This document shows positions 39,794 through 48,317 of a stretch of DNA of 64,000 bases, piece by piece. The notes below the pieces were generated by a model that was given only the letters and a program-made list of their open reading frames with translations, had not been told where the DNA came from and searched no databases. Numbering within the stretch: position 1 is the first letter of the stretch; the number at the start of each line of letters is the position of its first letter. The stretch is from Pseudoneobacillus sp052180215 (GTDB taxonomy: Bacteria; Bacillota; Bacilli; Bacillales; Cytobacillaceae). The DNA lies in contig NZ_CP197471.1 in NCBI RefSeq assembly GCF_052180215.1, positions 1 through 64,000 on the forward strand, written 5' to 3'. The translations under genes and the position numbers were made by a program.

Positions 39794-39917
39794 CTTTTTA
39801 AAAAGAAAAATAGAAGATTTTAATAGAGATAATATACAAAAATTAACAAAAGTTTTATACAATAGAATTAATATTAGGATAAAGGAATGATCAGATGATC
39901 CTCTTAATTGTTTTCAT

Positions 39918-39954
39918 CCCCAAATATTAAAAATAAATAATATTTTGGGGGAAG
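39918..39954 (+). promoter_or_regulatory. Hairpin that can mask a ribosome site
   Basis: CCCCAAATATT (39918-39928) pairs with AATATTTTGGGG (39939-39950). The right arm contains most of the GGGGGAAG ribosome site of the next gene. Confidence 0.6.
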
Positions 39955-39959
39955 AAATA

Positions 39960-40589
39960 ATGGATAATCAAAATTTTAAAATTTTTACTCTAGTAGAACG
40001 ACCTGATTTGCTAAAGAAAATGGAAGAATTGCATGCTAAGGGATGGGCAAGATTCATGCTGTTTGATGACGTGGCTGCTCAATATTTTGGAGAACTTCCG
40101 AAACAATTTCCACAGTTGCAATTTTTACTAGTGAATGAACATGACGAAGCAATTGCATGTGGTAATGCTGTACCGTTTTCCTGGGATGGGACAAAAAACA
40201 ATCTTCCTGAAGGCTGGGACGATGTTTTAAGGCGCGGTGTAGAGGAAAATAAGCAAGGAATAATACTTAATACTGTTTCAGCCATCGCCGTTGTGATAAA
40301 CCCTGACTTTAGAGGGAGTAATATTAGTGGATATATGGTGAGAAGGATGAAAGATTTGGTTAGAGATAAAGGATTTAACCAAATGGTAGCACCAGTCAGA
40401 TCAGCTCTTAAACACAAATATCCCATAATACCAATGCAATCTTATGCCTATTGGAAAAATTCAGAGGGGTTACCTTTTGATCCATGGATTAGAGTCCATT
40501 CTAGAACCAATGCAGATATTATAGCCGTTGCGAATGAATCTATGATCATAAAAGGTAGTGTCAAGATTGGGAAGATTGGACAGGAATGA
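39960..40589 (+). CDS. GNAT-like acetyltransferase, function unknown
   Basis: A 209-residue protein with a GNAT-like core: a strand AIAVVINPDFRGSNISGYMVRRMKDLV resembles the acetyl-CoA loop, with FRGSNIS at the place of the usual RGxGxG/A. The N-terminal WARFMLFDDVAAQYFGELPKQFP segment is seen in a group of hypothetical N-acetyltransferases. The start at 39960 follows GGGGGAAG, and the TTG at 39945 is too close to be used. The gene stands alone between terminators. Confidence 0.6.
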   Translation: MDNQNFKIFTLVERPDLLKKMEELHAKGWARFMLFDDVAAQYFGELPKQFPQLQFLLVNEHDEAIACGNAVPFSWDGTKNNLPEGWDDVLRRGVEENKQGIILNTVSAIAVVINPDFRGSNISGYMVRRMKDLVRDKGFNQMVAPVRSALKHKYPIIPMQSYAYWKNSEGLPFDPWIRVHSRTNADIIAVANESMIIKGSVKIGKIGQE

Positions 40590-40610
40590 AGTTCCCTGAT
40601 AGTGGGTCTT

Positions 40611-40640
40611 AAACCAGCAGAACAACTGCTGGTTTTTATT
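40611..40640 (+). terminator. Intrinsic terminator after the GNAT-like gene
   Basis: AAACCAGCAG / CTGCTGGTTT stem, then TTTATT. Confidence 0.85.
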
Positions 40641-40666
40641 ATAGCTATAAATGTTAAAAACATCCG

Positions 40667-40700
40667 ACCTTGATACTACAAACAGTATCAAGGTTTTTTC
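40667..40700 (+). terminator. Second terminator before the GGDEF-EAL gene
   Basis: ACCTTGATACT / AGTATCAAGGT stem followed by TTTTTTC. Together with the one before it, it insulates the next gene. Confidence 0.85.
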
Positions 40701-40862
40701 ATGAGCTAGATTGATAAAGGAAAATCCAATATTTTCAAAACTCCTTTTAAACATATTAGAAGAGATTATTGCTATAATATAACTTTCGCGTATTTACTTT
40801 TATAGAATAATTTCCCGGGAAACCGGAAGGAACTCTATACTTAATAAATTGGAGTGTTTCGT

Positions 40863-43382
40863 TTGTCTATCAAGAAAAAGCTTCCATTGATTTTTACTAT
40901 TTTAGTATTTTTTATTTTATTCGCAAATAATACTTTTCATTATCTCCGATCGAAAGAAGCGCTACTAGATTTTAATGAAAAGGAAATAAAACTTATCACG
41001 CAAGAGATTTCTTTTCAGGTTGAGAATGCGAAGGAAGGTTCCTTATATGTTGAGAATTTACTTGGAAAGGAATTGCGAACAGCATCCATTGCTATTCAAA
41101 AAACTTTACCTGCCGATTATAACGATGTAACGAATGAACAATTGGAACAATTAGCAAAGGAACTGATGGTTTCTCATATAACGCTAATGGCTAAAACAAA
41201 AGATGATGTGATAGGTGTAAAATCATCAGACCCAAAGGAAATTAATTTATCTACAAAAGGTTGGGGCTATTGGTACGATGCCTATTTACAACTCCTTGAA
41301 TTAAAGCCAGTTCGTGTAAATGAAGGATTAACTTTACCAAATTATTGGTCTGGTCCTATTGAAGTAGCTTCAAGCAATCCGGATCATGTAGACAAATGGG
41401 GTTATTACTTTGACGGAACTACTAATTATATTATCGACCCTTACTTACGAGATAACGAAGTACTAGGGTATGAAGAACAATTTGGGCCTGGAAAAGTTAT
41501 GGACCGCTTTACTAAGGAATTAGAAGGAGTACTGGAATTGACCGTTTTTAATCCCAAAAGCTTTGGTAAAAAGAAATCAGTGGTGACGTTAAATGGGAAT
41601 AGTTATACGAGGATATCGGAAGAGCCAATCTGGTATGGAAAGTATAATTTTATAAATGAAAAAGAGGATGCTGAATGGATTAAGAAGGCATCAACAACAG
41701 GAGAAATTCAAACTTACTCTGCACATTTAAACGGAAAAGAAGTGAGGAAAACCTTCGTACCTATCAATAAAGGGAACGATGATCAATACGTGATTGGGCT
41801 AGTGTACGACTATGGATTAATACAAAATCAACTAATGCGTGAGTTAGGAGACCATGTCCTTCTTTCTAGTGTTTTCATGATCATTGTATTGCTGACTAGC
41901 TTTGTTTTTTCCCGTTCGATCACCAACCCAATTGGACAAATTGTCGAACATGTAAATGAAATAGCTCAGGGCAATTTTGGAAGAAAACTGTTCCTAAAGC
42001 GAAAAGATGAATTTGGAGTGCTTACGCAAAACGTTAATGCTTTATCAAGTTACTTACAAACGTATGTGAACGATCTAAAACATAGTCAAACCATTATTGA
42101 ATATCAGGCATTGCATGACCCATTGACAAGCTTACCGAATAGACGCTTTTTACAGGACAAGCTGAAAGAGTTTCTTGATATATCGGAGAGAACGAATGAA
42201 AATATCTCTATTTTATTTTTCGATTTAGATCGCTTTAAAAACGTCAATGATTCGTTAGGTCATTCTAAGGGTGATGAACTGCTTAAAATGGTATCCAAAC
42301 GGATTGAGGGATTATTGGCACTTGAAAATAGTGTGATCACGAGGCAGGGTGGAGATGAATTTATCATCCTAATAAAGGGATTGTGTTTGAATGAGGTTAA
42401 ACAGATTGCTGAAAAAATAGTACACGAGTTAAAACAGCCTTTTTACTTAGACCAAAATGAAATTTATCTTGGCATAAGCTGTGGCATTAGTGTTTCTCCA
42501 GACCATGGTAAAGATATCGATACCCTTATTGCCTCTTCAGATATAGCGATGTATGCCTCGAAAAATATGGGCGGAAATCGAGTGGTTATTTTCAATGAAG
42601 AATTAAATAAGATCACTAGAGAAAAGCCACTGATAGAGTCGAGATTAAGAAAAGCGATTGAAGAGGAAAATATCAAGGTTTTTTATCAACCAAAGGTAAA
42701 TGGAAATTCTGGTAAGATCGTTGGTGTGGAGGCTTTAGTAAGATGGAATGATAGGGAACTTGGTTTTATACCTCCAAGTATTTTTATTCCGATTGCCGAG
42801 GAAACAGGACTCATCCAACCATTATGGGAAATGACGATGAAAAAAGCTTGTACGCAGATTCAGCTTTGGAATAAGAATAGAGTAGAACCACTTAAGTTAT
42901 CCGTTAATTTCTCGGCAAGACAATTTCTAGATCCAGAAAAGCTCGCTGCTCAAGTGAAAGAAATTCTACAAGATTCACAATTAGAATCGAAATACTTTGA
43001 GATTGAAATAACAGAAAGTACGTTGCTGACAAATTCGAAAGAGGTCATCTTTGCTCTTGAGAATCTTAAAGAACATGGAGTTTCAGTCTCGATTGATGAC
43101 TTTGGAACAGGATATTCTTCCTTAAGCTATTTAAAATCATTGCCGATTGACACATTAAAAATTGATAAATCATTTGTCCAAGAAATCCATTCAGATTTCA
43201 GCAATTCAGAAATAGTAGAAGCAATTATTAATTTGGCGCGAAGTCTTCGTTTAAAAGTAGTGGCTGAAGGGGTAGAAGAAGATTATCAAAAACAGTATCT
43301 CCTACAAAAAGATTGCACCCTTATGCAAGGGTTTTTATTTAGCAAACCACTGCCAGCAGAAGAACTAGAAAAATTACTTTAA
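40863..43382 (+). CDS. GGDEF-EAL protein (diguanylate cyclase/phosphodiesterase)
   Basis: An 839-residue membrane sensor. TM1 lies at about 5-22, an extracellular sensor region follows to about 325, TM2 is near 330-352, and a HAMP segment (PIGQIVEHVNEIAQGNFG) leads to GGDEF (LHDPLTSLPNRRFL to RQGGDEFIIL) and EAL (VGVEALVRWNDRE, with DDFGTGYSSLSYL and PIDTLKIDKSFV) domains. Both signature motifs are intact, so it may make and break c-di-GMP. The start is TTG after GGAG; a GTG nine bases earlier overlaps that site. It is a single-gene unit. Confidence 0.9.
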   Translation: MSIKKKLPLIFTILVFFILFANNTFHYLRSKEALLDFNEKEIKLITQEISFQVENAKEGSLYVENLLGKELRTASIAIQKTLPADYNDVTNEQLEQLAKELMVSHITLMAKTKDDVIGVKSSDPKEINLSTKGWGYWYDAYLQLLELKPVRVNEGLTLPNYWSGPIEVASSNPDHVDKWGYYFDGTTNYIIDPYLRDNEVLGYEEQFGPGKVMDRFTKELEGVLELTVFNPKSFGKKKSVVTLNGNSYTRISEEPIWYGKYNFINEKEDAEWIKKASTTGEIQTYSAHLNGKEVRKTFVPINKGNDDQYVIGLVYDYGLIQNQLMRELGDHVLLSSVFMIIVLLTSFVFSRSITNPIGQIVEHVNEIAQGNFGRKLFLKRKDEFGVLTQNVNALSSYLQTYVNDLKHSQTIIEYQALHDPLTSLPNRRFLQDKLKEFLDISERTNENISILFFDLDRFKNVNDSLGHSKGDELLKMVSKRIEGLLALENSVITRQGGDEFIILIKGLCLNEVKQIAEKIVHELKQPFYLDQNEIYLGISCGISVSPDHGKDIDTLIASSDIAMYASKNMGGNRVVIFNEELNKITREKPLIESRLRKAIEEENIKVFYQPKVNGNSGKIVGVEALVRWNDRELGFIPPSIFIPIAEETGLIQPLWEMTMKKACTQIQLWNKNRVEPLKLSVNFSARQFLDPEKLAAQVKEILQDSQLESKYFEIEITESTLLTNSKEVIFALENLKEHGVSVSIDDFGTGYSSLSYLKSLPIDTLKIDKSFVQEIHSDFSNSEIVEAIINLARSLRLKVVAEGVEEDYQKQYLLQKDCTLMQGFLFSKPLPAEELEKLL

Positions 43383-43396
43383 GGGATATACAGAAT

Positions 43397-43425
43397 AAGC
43401 ACGCCATTTATGGCGTGCTTTTTTG
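43397..43425. terminator. Intrinsic terminator
   Basis: Perfect AAGCACGCCA / TGGCGTGCTT stem with a TTTA-like loop and TTTTT. It lies between converging genes. Confidence 0.9.
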
Positions 43426-43438
43426 TTATCATAGGAAG

Positions 43439-45367
43439 TTATTCTGCTAGTTCAGCCCATTCATCCATTAAGCCTTCTAATTCAAGTTTTGCCTGCTCGT
43501 TTTTCGTATGAATTTCCGAAACCTTTTCGTGGTCTTGGAAAACTTCAGGGTCACATAATTGAAGCTCATATTGTTCAATATTCTCTTCAAGCTGAGAAAT
43601 GCCTTCCTCAATTTCTTCTAGCTTACGTTTTCGTTGTCGTTCTAATTTCTTTTGTTCTTTATCCTGCTGGTAATTGTTTTTTTCCACTTTATCCGTAGCA
43701 TTCATTCCCGGAGCGTTATTCTGTTGCTCCAATGCTTGTAATTCAATCATTTCTTCTTTTTTCTCTAGATAATAATCATAGTCTCCGAGAAACTCCGTAC
43801 AACCATCTCCGCTTAATTCAAGAACCTTTGAGGCAATACGATTGATGAAATATCGGTCATGTGAAACAAACAAGATGGTACCTGGATAATCAATTAAAGC
43901 ATTTTCTAAAACCTCTTTGCTGTCTAAATCTAAGTGGTTCGTAGGTTCGTCCAAAATCAGCAAATTGGATTTCTCCATCATAAGCTTTGCTAAAGCAAGT
44001 CTCGCTTTTTCTCCACCTGATAAAGTGGATACTATTTTAAGGACATCCTCACCTGAAAATAAGAAATTACCTAAGATGGTCCTGATCTCTTTTTCTGGTT
44101 TTAAAGGATACTCATCCCATAATTCGTTTAACACTCTTTTATTGGAAGATAGTTCAGCTTGTTCCTGGTCATAGTAACCAATCGTTACATTCGAACCGAA
44201 GCGAACTCCTCCTGATATAGCAGGAAGTTTTTCAATAATTGTTTTTAATAGAGTAGATTTCCCAACACCATTTGGACCAACTAAAGCAACGCTTTCACCA
44301 CGAGTTAATCGTAAGGAAAGATGGCTGGCTATCGCATCGTTCTGATAACCGATCGTTAAGTCTTCTAGATGAAGAACCTCATTTCCGCTTTGCCTCTCTA
44401 TTTCAAAGCTAAAGGAAGCCGATTTTTCATCTCCCTTTGGACGGTCCATCCGTTCGATCTTTTCAAGCTTTTTTCGACGAGACTGTGCTCTTTTGGTGGT
44501 AGATGCCCTTGCCAAATTCTTTTGAATGAAATCCTCTAATTTTGCAATTTCATCCTGCTGTTTTTCAAATAACTTCAAATCTCTTTCATATTGCTCAGCC
44601 TTTTGATCGAGATAGGAGCTATAGTTTCCAACAAATTTTTGAATTTGTCGGCGGGACATTTCATATACCTGTGTGACCACTTTGTCTAAGAAGTAACGGT
44701 CATGCGAGACAATCAGAATGGCTCCATCATAGGTTTGTAAGTATTGTTCCAGCCAAGACAACGTATCGATATCTAAATGGTTAGTAGGCTCGTCCAATAT
44801 TAAAATATCAGGCTTTGTTAAAAGTAGCTTCCCTAAGGCAAGTCTTGTTTTTTGCCCTCCACTTAAGGTAGCTATTTTGGTGCTATAGTCGAAGGTCTGG
44901 AAGTTCAATCCATGAAGAACAGAACGAATATCTGCCTCGTATTGATAACCACCGGATTCCTTAAATTTAACCTGAAGGATATCATATTCCTTTAAAACAC
45001 GTTCATATTGAAGAGAATCTTCTAAAACAGAAGGGTCGGACATTTTTTCCTCAAGAAGGCGCAGTTCTTTTTCCATTCGTTGTAATGGTATAAAGACTGT
45101 CAGCATTTCTTCCCATATGGAGAGACTGGATTCTAGTCCAGTATTTTGAGCGAGGTAACCAATGGTTACTTCTTTTGGTTTTATAATATCTCCAGAATCA
45201 AAGCTCATTTGACCAGAGATGATTTTTAAAAGAGTCGATTTACCCGCACCGTTTCGTCCAACAAGGGCTACCCGATCTCGAGTTTGAATTTCTAGCTTTA
45301 TATTCGATAAAATAGTTTCAGCACCAAAATGTTTTGATAGTTGATTTACTTGTAATAAAATCATCAT
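43439..45367 (-). CDS. ydiF: ABC-F family ATPase (YdiF type)
   Basis: A 642-residue protein with two ABC ATPase domains and no membrane segments, as in the ABC-F class of ribosome-associated factors. Domain 1 has GRNGAGKSTLLK and LSGGQKTRLALGKLL with LDEPTNHLD; domain 2 has GPNGVGKSTLLK and LSGGEKARLALAKLM with LDEPTNHLD. A linker rich in Lys/Glu (about 230-310) and a C-terminal coiled coil are present. B. subtilis has ydiF at the same place, between tsaD and moaC, on the opposite strand to its neighbours. The ribosome site AAGAGGTG precedes two ATGs. The exact role is unknown; resistance is not implied. Confidence 0.9.
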   Translation of the reverse strand: MMILLQVNQLSKHFGAETILSNIKLEIQTRDRVALVGRNGAGKSTLLKIISGQMSFDSGDIIKPKEVTIGYLAQNTGLESSLSIWEEMLTVFIPLQRMEKELRLLEEKMSDPSVLEDSLQYERVLKEYDILQVKFKESGGYQYEADIRSVLHGLNFQTFDYSTKIATLSGGQKTRLALGKLLLTKPDILILDEPTNHLDIDTLSWLEQYLQTYDGAILIVSHDRYFLDKVVTQVYEMSRRQIQKFVGNYSSYLDQKAEQYERDLKLFEKQQDEIAKLEDFIQKNLARASTTKRAQSRRKKLEKIERMDRPKGDEKSASFSFEIERQSGNEVLHLEDLTIGYQNDAIASHLSLRLTRGESVALVGPNGVGKSTLLKTIIEKLPAISGGVRFGSNVTIGYYDQEQAELSSNKRVLNELWDEYPLKPEKEIRTILGNFLFSGEDVLKIVSTLSGGEKARLALAKLMMEKSNLLILDEPTNHLDLDSKEVLENALIDYPGTILFVSHDRYFINRIASKVLELSGDGCTEFLGDYDYYLEKKEEMIELQALEQQNNAPGMNATDKVEKNNYQQDKEQKKLERQRKRKLEEIEEGISQLEENIEQYELQLCDPEVFQDHEKVSEIHTKNEQAKLELEGLMDEWAELAE

Positions 45368-45505
45368 TATTCACCTCTTACCTACACCAAGTGTATCCTA
45401 ATCTGATGGTATCGGCAATCATCAGTAATATATGTGAAGAAAATTACAATCGTCTTAACAAGTAGGATAAAAATGGTGTATATTAAATGAGAGAGGAGCT
45501 ATCAA

Positions 45506-46000
45506 ATGGCAGAATTTACGCATTTTAATGAAGAAGGCCGAGCAAAAATGGTAGATGTCAGTAATAAGCCAGAGACCGTGCGAACGGCTGTTGCTCAATC
45601 TAGTATTCGATTAAATAAAGAGATTTATGAAAGAATTACCAATCAGACCATGAAAAAGGGAGACGTCTTAGCTGTCGCACAAGTAGCAGCCGTCATGGCT
45701 TGCAAAAAGACATGGGACATTATTCCGATGTGTCATCCGATACCGCTGACAGGAATTGATTTAACTTTTTCTTGGGAAGCCGTGGAAGATGATTATATAT
45801 TACATATTTATGCTACTGTTAAAACCAAAGGAAATACGGGAGTGGAGATGGAAGCGCTCACAGCTGCATCCGTTTGTGCCTTAACCGTTTATGATATGTG
45901 CAAAGCGGTGGATAAAGGGATGGTCATTGGACCAACCTTCCTTGTCGAAAAAACAGGCGGCAAAAATGGTGACTTTAAGAGGATTGAACCAGTTAAATAA
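45506..46000 (+). CDS. moaC: Cyclic pyranopterin monophosphate synthase MoaC
   Basis: Second enzyme of molybdenum cofactor synthesis, 164 residues. Signatures: TVRTAVAQSSIRL, VMACKKTWDIIPMCHPIPL and GNTGVEMEALTAASVCALTVYDMCKA. AGAGGAGC precedes the ATG. Gene order moaC-rex as in B. subtilis. Other moa genes are not in the window. Confidence 0.95.
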   Translation: MAEFTHFNEEGRAKMVDVSNKPETVRTAVAQSSIRLNKEIYERITNQTMKKGDVLAVAQVAAVMACKKTWDIIPMCHPIPLTGIDLTFSWEAVEDDYILHIYATVKTKGNTGVEMEALTAASVCALTVYDMCKAVDKGMVIGPTFLVEKTGGKNGDFKRIEPVK

Positions 46001-46037
46001 ACGTTATAAATAGTCAAGGTAGGGGATGGGATGGTAA

Positions 46038-46688
46038 ATGAATAATGAAACGATGAAGATACCACAAGCGACGGCAAAGAGATTGCCGTTATATTATCGA
46101 TTTTTAAAAAATTTACATTCATCTGGAAAGCAGCGTGTTTCTTCAGCTGAACTTAGTGAGGCGGTAAAAGTTGATTCCGCAACGATTCGAAGAGACTTTT
46201 CGTACTTTGGTGCCTTGGGGAAAAAGGGCTATGGATATAATGTTAATTACTTATTATCTTTTTTCTCAAAAACCTTGGACCAAGATGAATTAACCAAAGT
46301 GGCTCTCATAGGTGTTGGAAACCTGGGAACAGCTTTTTTAAACTACAATTTTTTAAAAAATAATAATACTAAAATTGAACTTGCGTTTGATGTAGATAAA
46401 GGAAAAGTGGGGACAACCATCGGAGATGTCAAGGTATATCATATGGATGAACTTGAGGAAATCATCGTAAAGTCAGACATTCAAGTAGCCATTCTTACGG
46501 TCCCAGCTCCTGTTGCCCAAAGTATTACCGATAAACTCGTTAACGCAAATGTAAAAGGAATATTAAATTTTACACCAGCACGATTAGATGTACCGAATTC
46601 TATTCGGGTACACCATATTGATTTAGCAGTCGAACTACAATCGTTAATCTATTTCTTAAAACATTACTCGACAGATGAAGAGGAATAA
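46038..46688 (+). CDS. rex: Redox-sensing transcriptional repressor Rex
   Basis: A 216-residue NAD(H)-binding repressor. The N-terminal winged helix has RVSSAELSEAVKVDSATIRRDFSYFGALGKKGYGY, followed by a Rossmann domain with VALIGVGNLGTAFL (GxGxxG). It senses the NADH/NAD ratio and controls fermentation and respiration genes. In B. subtilis tatAY-tatCY follow; here they are absent. Confidence 0.95.
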   Translation: MNNETMKIPQATAKRLPLYYRFLKNLHSSGKQRVSSAELSEAVKVDSATIRRDFSYFGALGKKGYGYNVNYLLSFFSKTLDQDELTKVALIGVGNLGTAFLNYNFLKNNNTKIELAFDVDKGKVGTTIGDVKVYHMDELEEIIVKSDIQVAILTVPAPVAQSITDKLVNANVKGILNFTPARLDVPNSIRVHHIDLAVELQSLIYFLKHYSTDEEE

Positions 46689-46720
46689 AAAATGAGTCCA
46701 TTAGGCGGACTCATTTTTTT
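46688..46720. terminator. Bidirectional terminator between rex and ydiK
   Basis: AAATGAGTCC / GGACTCATTT stem with A runs on the left and T runs on the right. It overlaps the last codons of ydiK. Confidence 0.85.
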
Positions 46721-46914
46721 TTGAATGTTTTTTTGAGTTTGTAATGGATGGCGATCATTTTTATCCCTGATCCTACGTCAAATGTAGCAAGAATGACTAA
46801 TAGATAAGAGAAAAAGCCCCAGCCATCCTCTTGGACATTTTGAATAGCAAAATACGTAAATAAACTACCTAGCAAAATATATAGGATGCCGGAGCCAAAA
46901 GGTGAATATCTCAT
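46711..46914 (-). CDS. ydiK: YdiK-like small membrane protein (DUF4305)
   Basis: A 67-residue protein with two hydrophobic helices (SGILYILLGSLFTYFAI and FFSYLLVILATFDVGSGI) and a basic end FKKK. It resembles B. subtilis YdiK and lies at the matching place next to ydiL. ATG 46914 is preceded by TTGGAGG; a TTG four codons earlier is part of that site. It probably shares a transcript with the CPBP gene, 18 bases upstream. Function unknown. Confidence 0.82.
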   Translation of the reverse strand: MRYSPFGSGILYILLGSLFTYFAIQNVQEDGWGFFSYLLVILATFDVGSGIKMIAIHYKLKKTFKKK

Positions 46915-46932
46915 AAAATCCTCCAAATCATT

Positions 46933-47667
46933 TTAAAAAAATGAAATAAAGCTTTGAACTTTTTCCGCTTCTTGTATCATTTTTTCGATATCTTCTTTGA
47001 AAACAGATTGAATTAACACAACAAATGTATTCATGGCTACATGGGCAAACATGGGAACCCAGATTCGTTTCGTCTTTACATATAGGAAGGCAAAGGTAAA
47101 GCCCATAGCCGAGTAAAGCAGTGTATGTTCAGGCTCTGTGTGGGCTAATGCAAAGATAACCGAGCTGATAAGGGCAGATAGGAAAAAATTAAAACGTTTG
47201 TAAAGTGAACCAAAGATGATTTTTCGAAAGACGATTTCCTCTAAAATAGGTCCTAATACGGAACTAACAATAATCACAAGAGGGAACGTTTCAATAATCT
47301 TAATAATTTGTTTCGTGTTTTCCGAACCCATTTTAATTCCAAGCATATTTTCAATATTTGCAGCAAGCGATTGTGAAATTAGGGCTAAGAAAATACCGAT
47401 GAAAGCCCAAAGCAAGGACCTTTGAAATGACATCGTATGGCTTCTATCTAATTGATCGGATTTCATTTCTTTTCTTAAAATAAAAAGTACAATCAGTGTC
47501 GTGATAGAAAAACTAATGAGGAGCCAATAAGATACATAAACCATTTTCCAGTTGGCAGGGGTATTTCCTAAAAATTTTCCTGTTAGTGTGAGGAGCGGAA
47601 TCCCTAAAACACTGGAAAATTGCATGCCGATGTAGACAATGATGATAATCCAATATTCTTTTTTCAA
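46933..47667 (-). CDS. ydiL: CPBP-family intramembrane metalloprotease (YdiL type)
   Basis: A 244-residue membrane protein with about seven hydrophobic segments. The CPBP/Abi motifs are present: EEIVFRKIIFGS (EExxxR) and FALAHTEPEH, with a further conserved PMFAHVAMN. Such proteases act in CAAX-type processing or in bacteriocin immunity; the substrate is unknown. Position next to ydiK and groES matches B. subtilis. Confidence 0.88.
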   Translation of the reverse strand: MKKEYWIIIIVYIGMQFSSVLGIPLLTLTGKFLGNTPANWKMVYVSYWLLISFSITTLIVLFILRKEMKSDQLDRSHTMSFQRSLLWAFIGIFLALISQSLAANIENMLGIKMGSENTKQIIKIIETFPLVIIVSSVLGPILEEIVFRKIIFGSLYKRFNFFLSALISSVIFALAHTEPEHTLLYSAMGFTFAFLYVKTKRIWVPMFAHVAMNTFVVLIQSVFKEDIEKMIQEAEKVQSFISFF

Positions 47668-47871
47668 CGGTTTGATCTCCTTTACTTCTACTCTACAATT
47701 ACATTTTACGCATAAAAGACCGTTTGTATCAATTAGAACTACTTCATTTCATCATAATCAAGAATAAAAGAAAAGACACAGGCTTATACTTATATAGTTG
47801 TGTCTAGAATAGGCATAGAAACCTTGTCTAATTTCGTCGAGATTTTCTTTTGAAAATTTTATGCATGATAC

Positions 47872-47900
47872 TTGCAAAACAAATGAAGATTCATTAATAT
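47872..47900 (+). promoter_or_regulatory. SigA-type promoter of groESL
   Basis: TTGCAA (47872-47877), 17-base spacer, TAATAT (47895-47900), immediately before CIRCE. The 47668-47978 gap otherwise contains only a weak AGACACA/TGTGTCT inverted repeat near 47775-47806. Confidence 0.8.
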
Positions 47901-47910
47901 ATAAAATGTG

Positions 47911-47937
47911 TTAGCACTCATGACTAGAGAGTGCTAA
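47911..47937 (+). promoter_or_regulatory. CIRCE operator (HrcA binding site)
   Basis: Perfect TTAGCACTC-N9-GAGTGCTAA between promoter and groES. HrcA repression here is relieved by heat shock. Confidence 0.97.
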
Positions 47938-47978
47938 TAAATTAAAAATTACATAATTTATTGAGGAGGTTATTTTTA

Positions 47979-48263
47979 ATGTTAAAGCCACTAGGAGATC
48001 GCATTGTCATTGAGCTTGTTGAGGCAGAAGAAAAAACTGCAAGCGGTATTCTTTTACCGGATTCTGCGAAAGAGAAGCCTCAGGAAGCAAAGGTTGTTGC
48101 TGTAGGTACTGGCCGAGTTCTTGAGAATGGTGAGCGTGTTGCGTTAGAGGTTTCAGTTGGAGACCGCATTATCTTCTCAAAATATGCTGGTACAGAAGTT
48201 AAGTATCAAGGTACTGAATACTTGATTATCCGTGAAAACGATATTCTTGCTATTGTAGGTTAA
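47979..48263 (+). CDS. groES: Co-chaperonin GroES
   Basis: A 94-residue co-chaperonin that caps the GroEL ring. It starts MLKPLGDRIVIELVEAEEKTASGI, with the mobile loop TASGILLPDSAKEKP, and ends ILAIVG. ATG 47979 follows GAGGAGG; the frame open six codons earlier has no site. First gene of the CIRCE-controlled operon. Confidence 0.97.
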   Translation: MLKPLGDRIVIELVEAEEKTASGILLPDSAKEKPQEAKVVAVGTGRVLENGERVALEVSVGDRIIFSKYAGTEVKYQGTEYLIIRENDILAIVG

Positions 48264-48317
48264 TAAATACCACTGAGATTTCATAATAGACATTAAAAAA
48301 TCAGGGAGGTTTTACTA

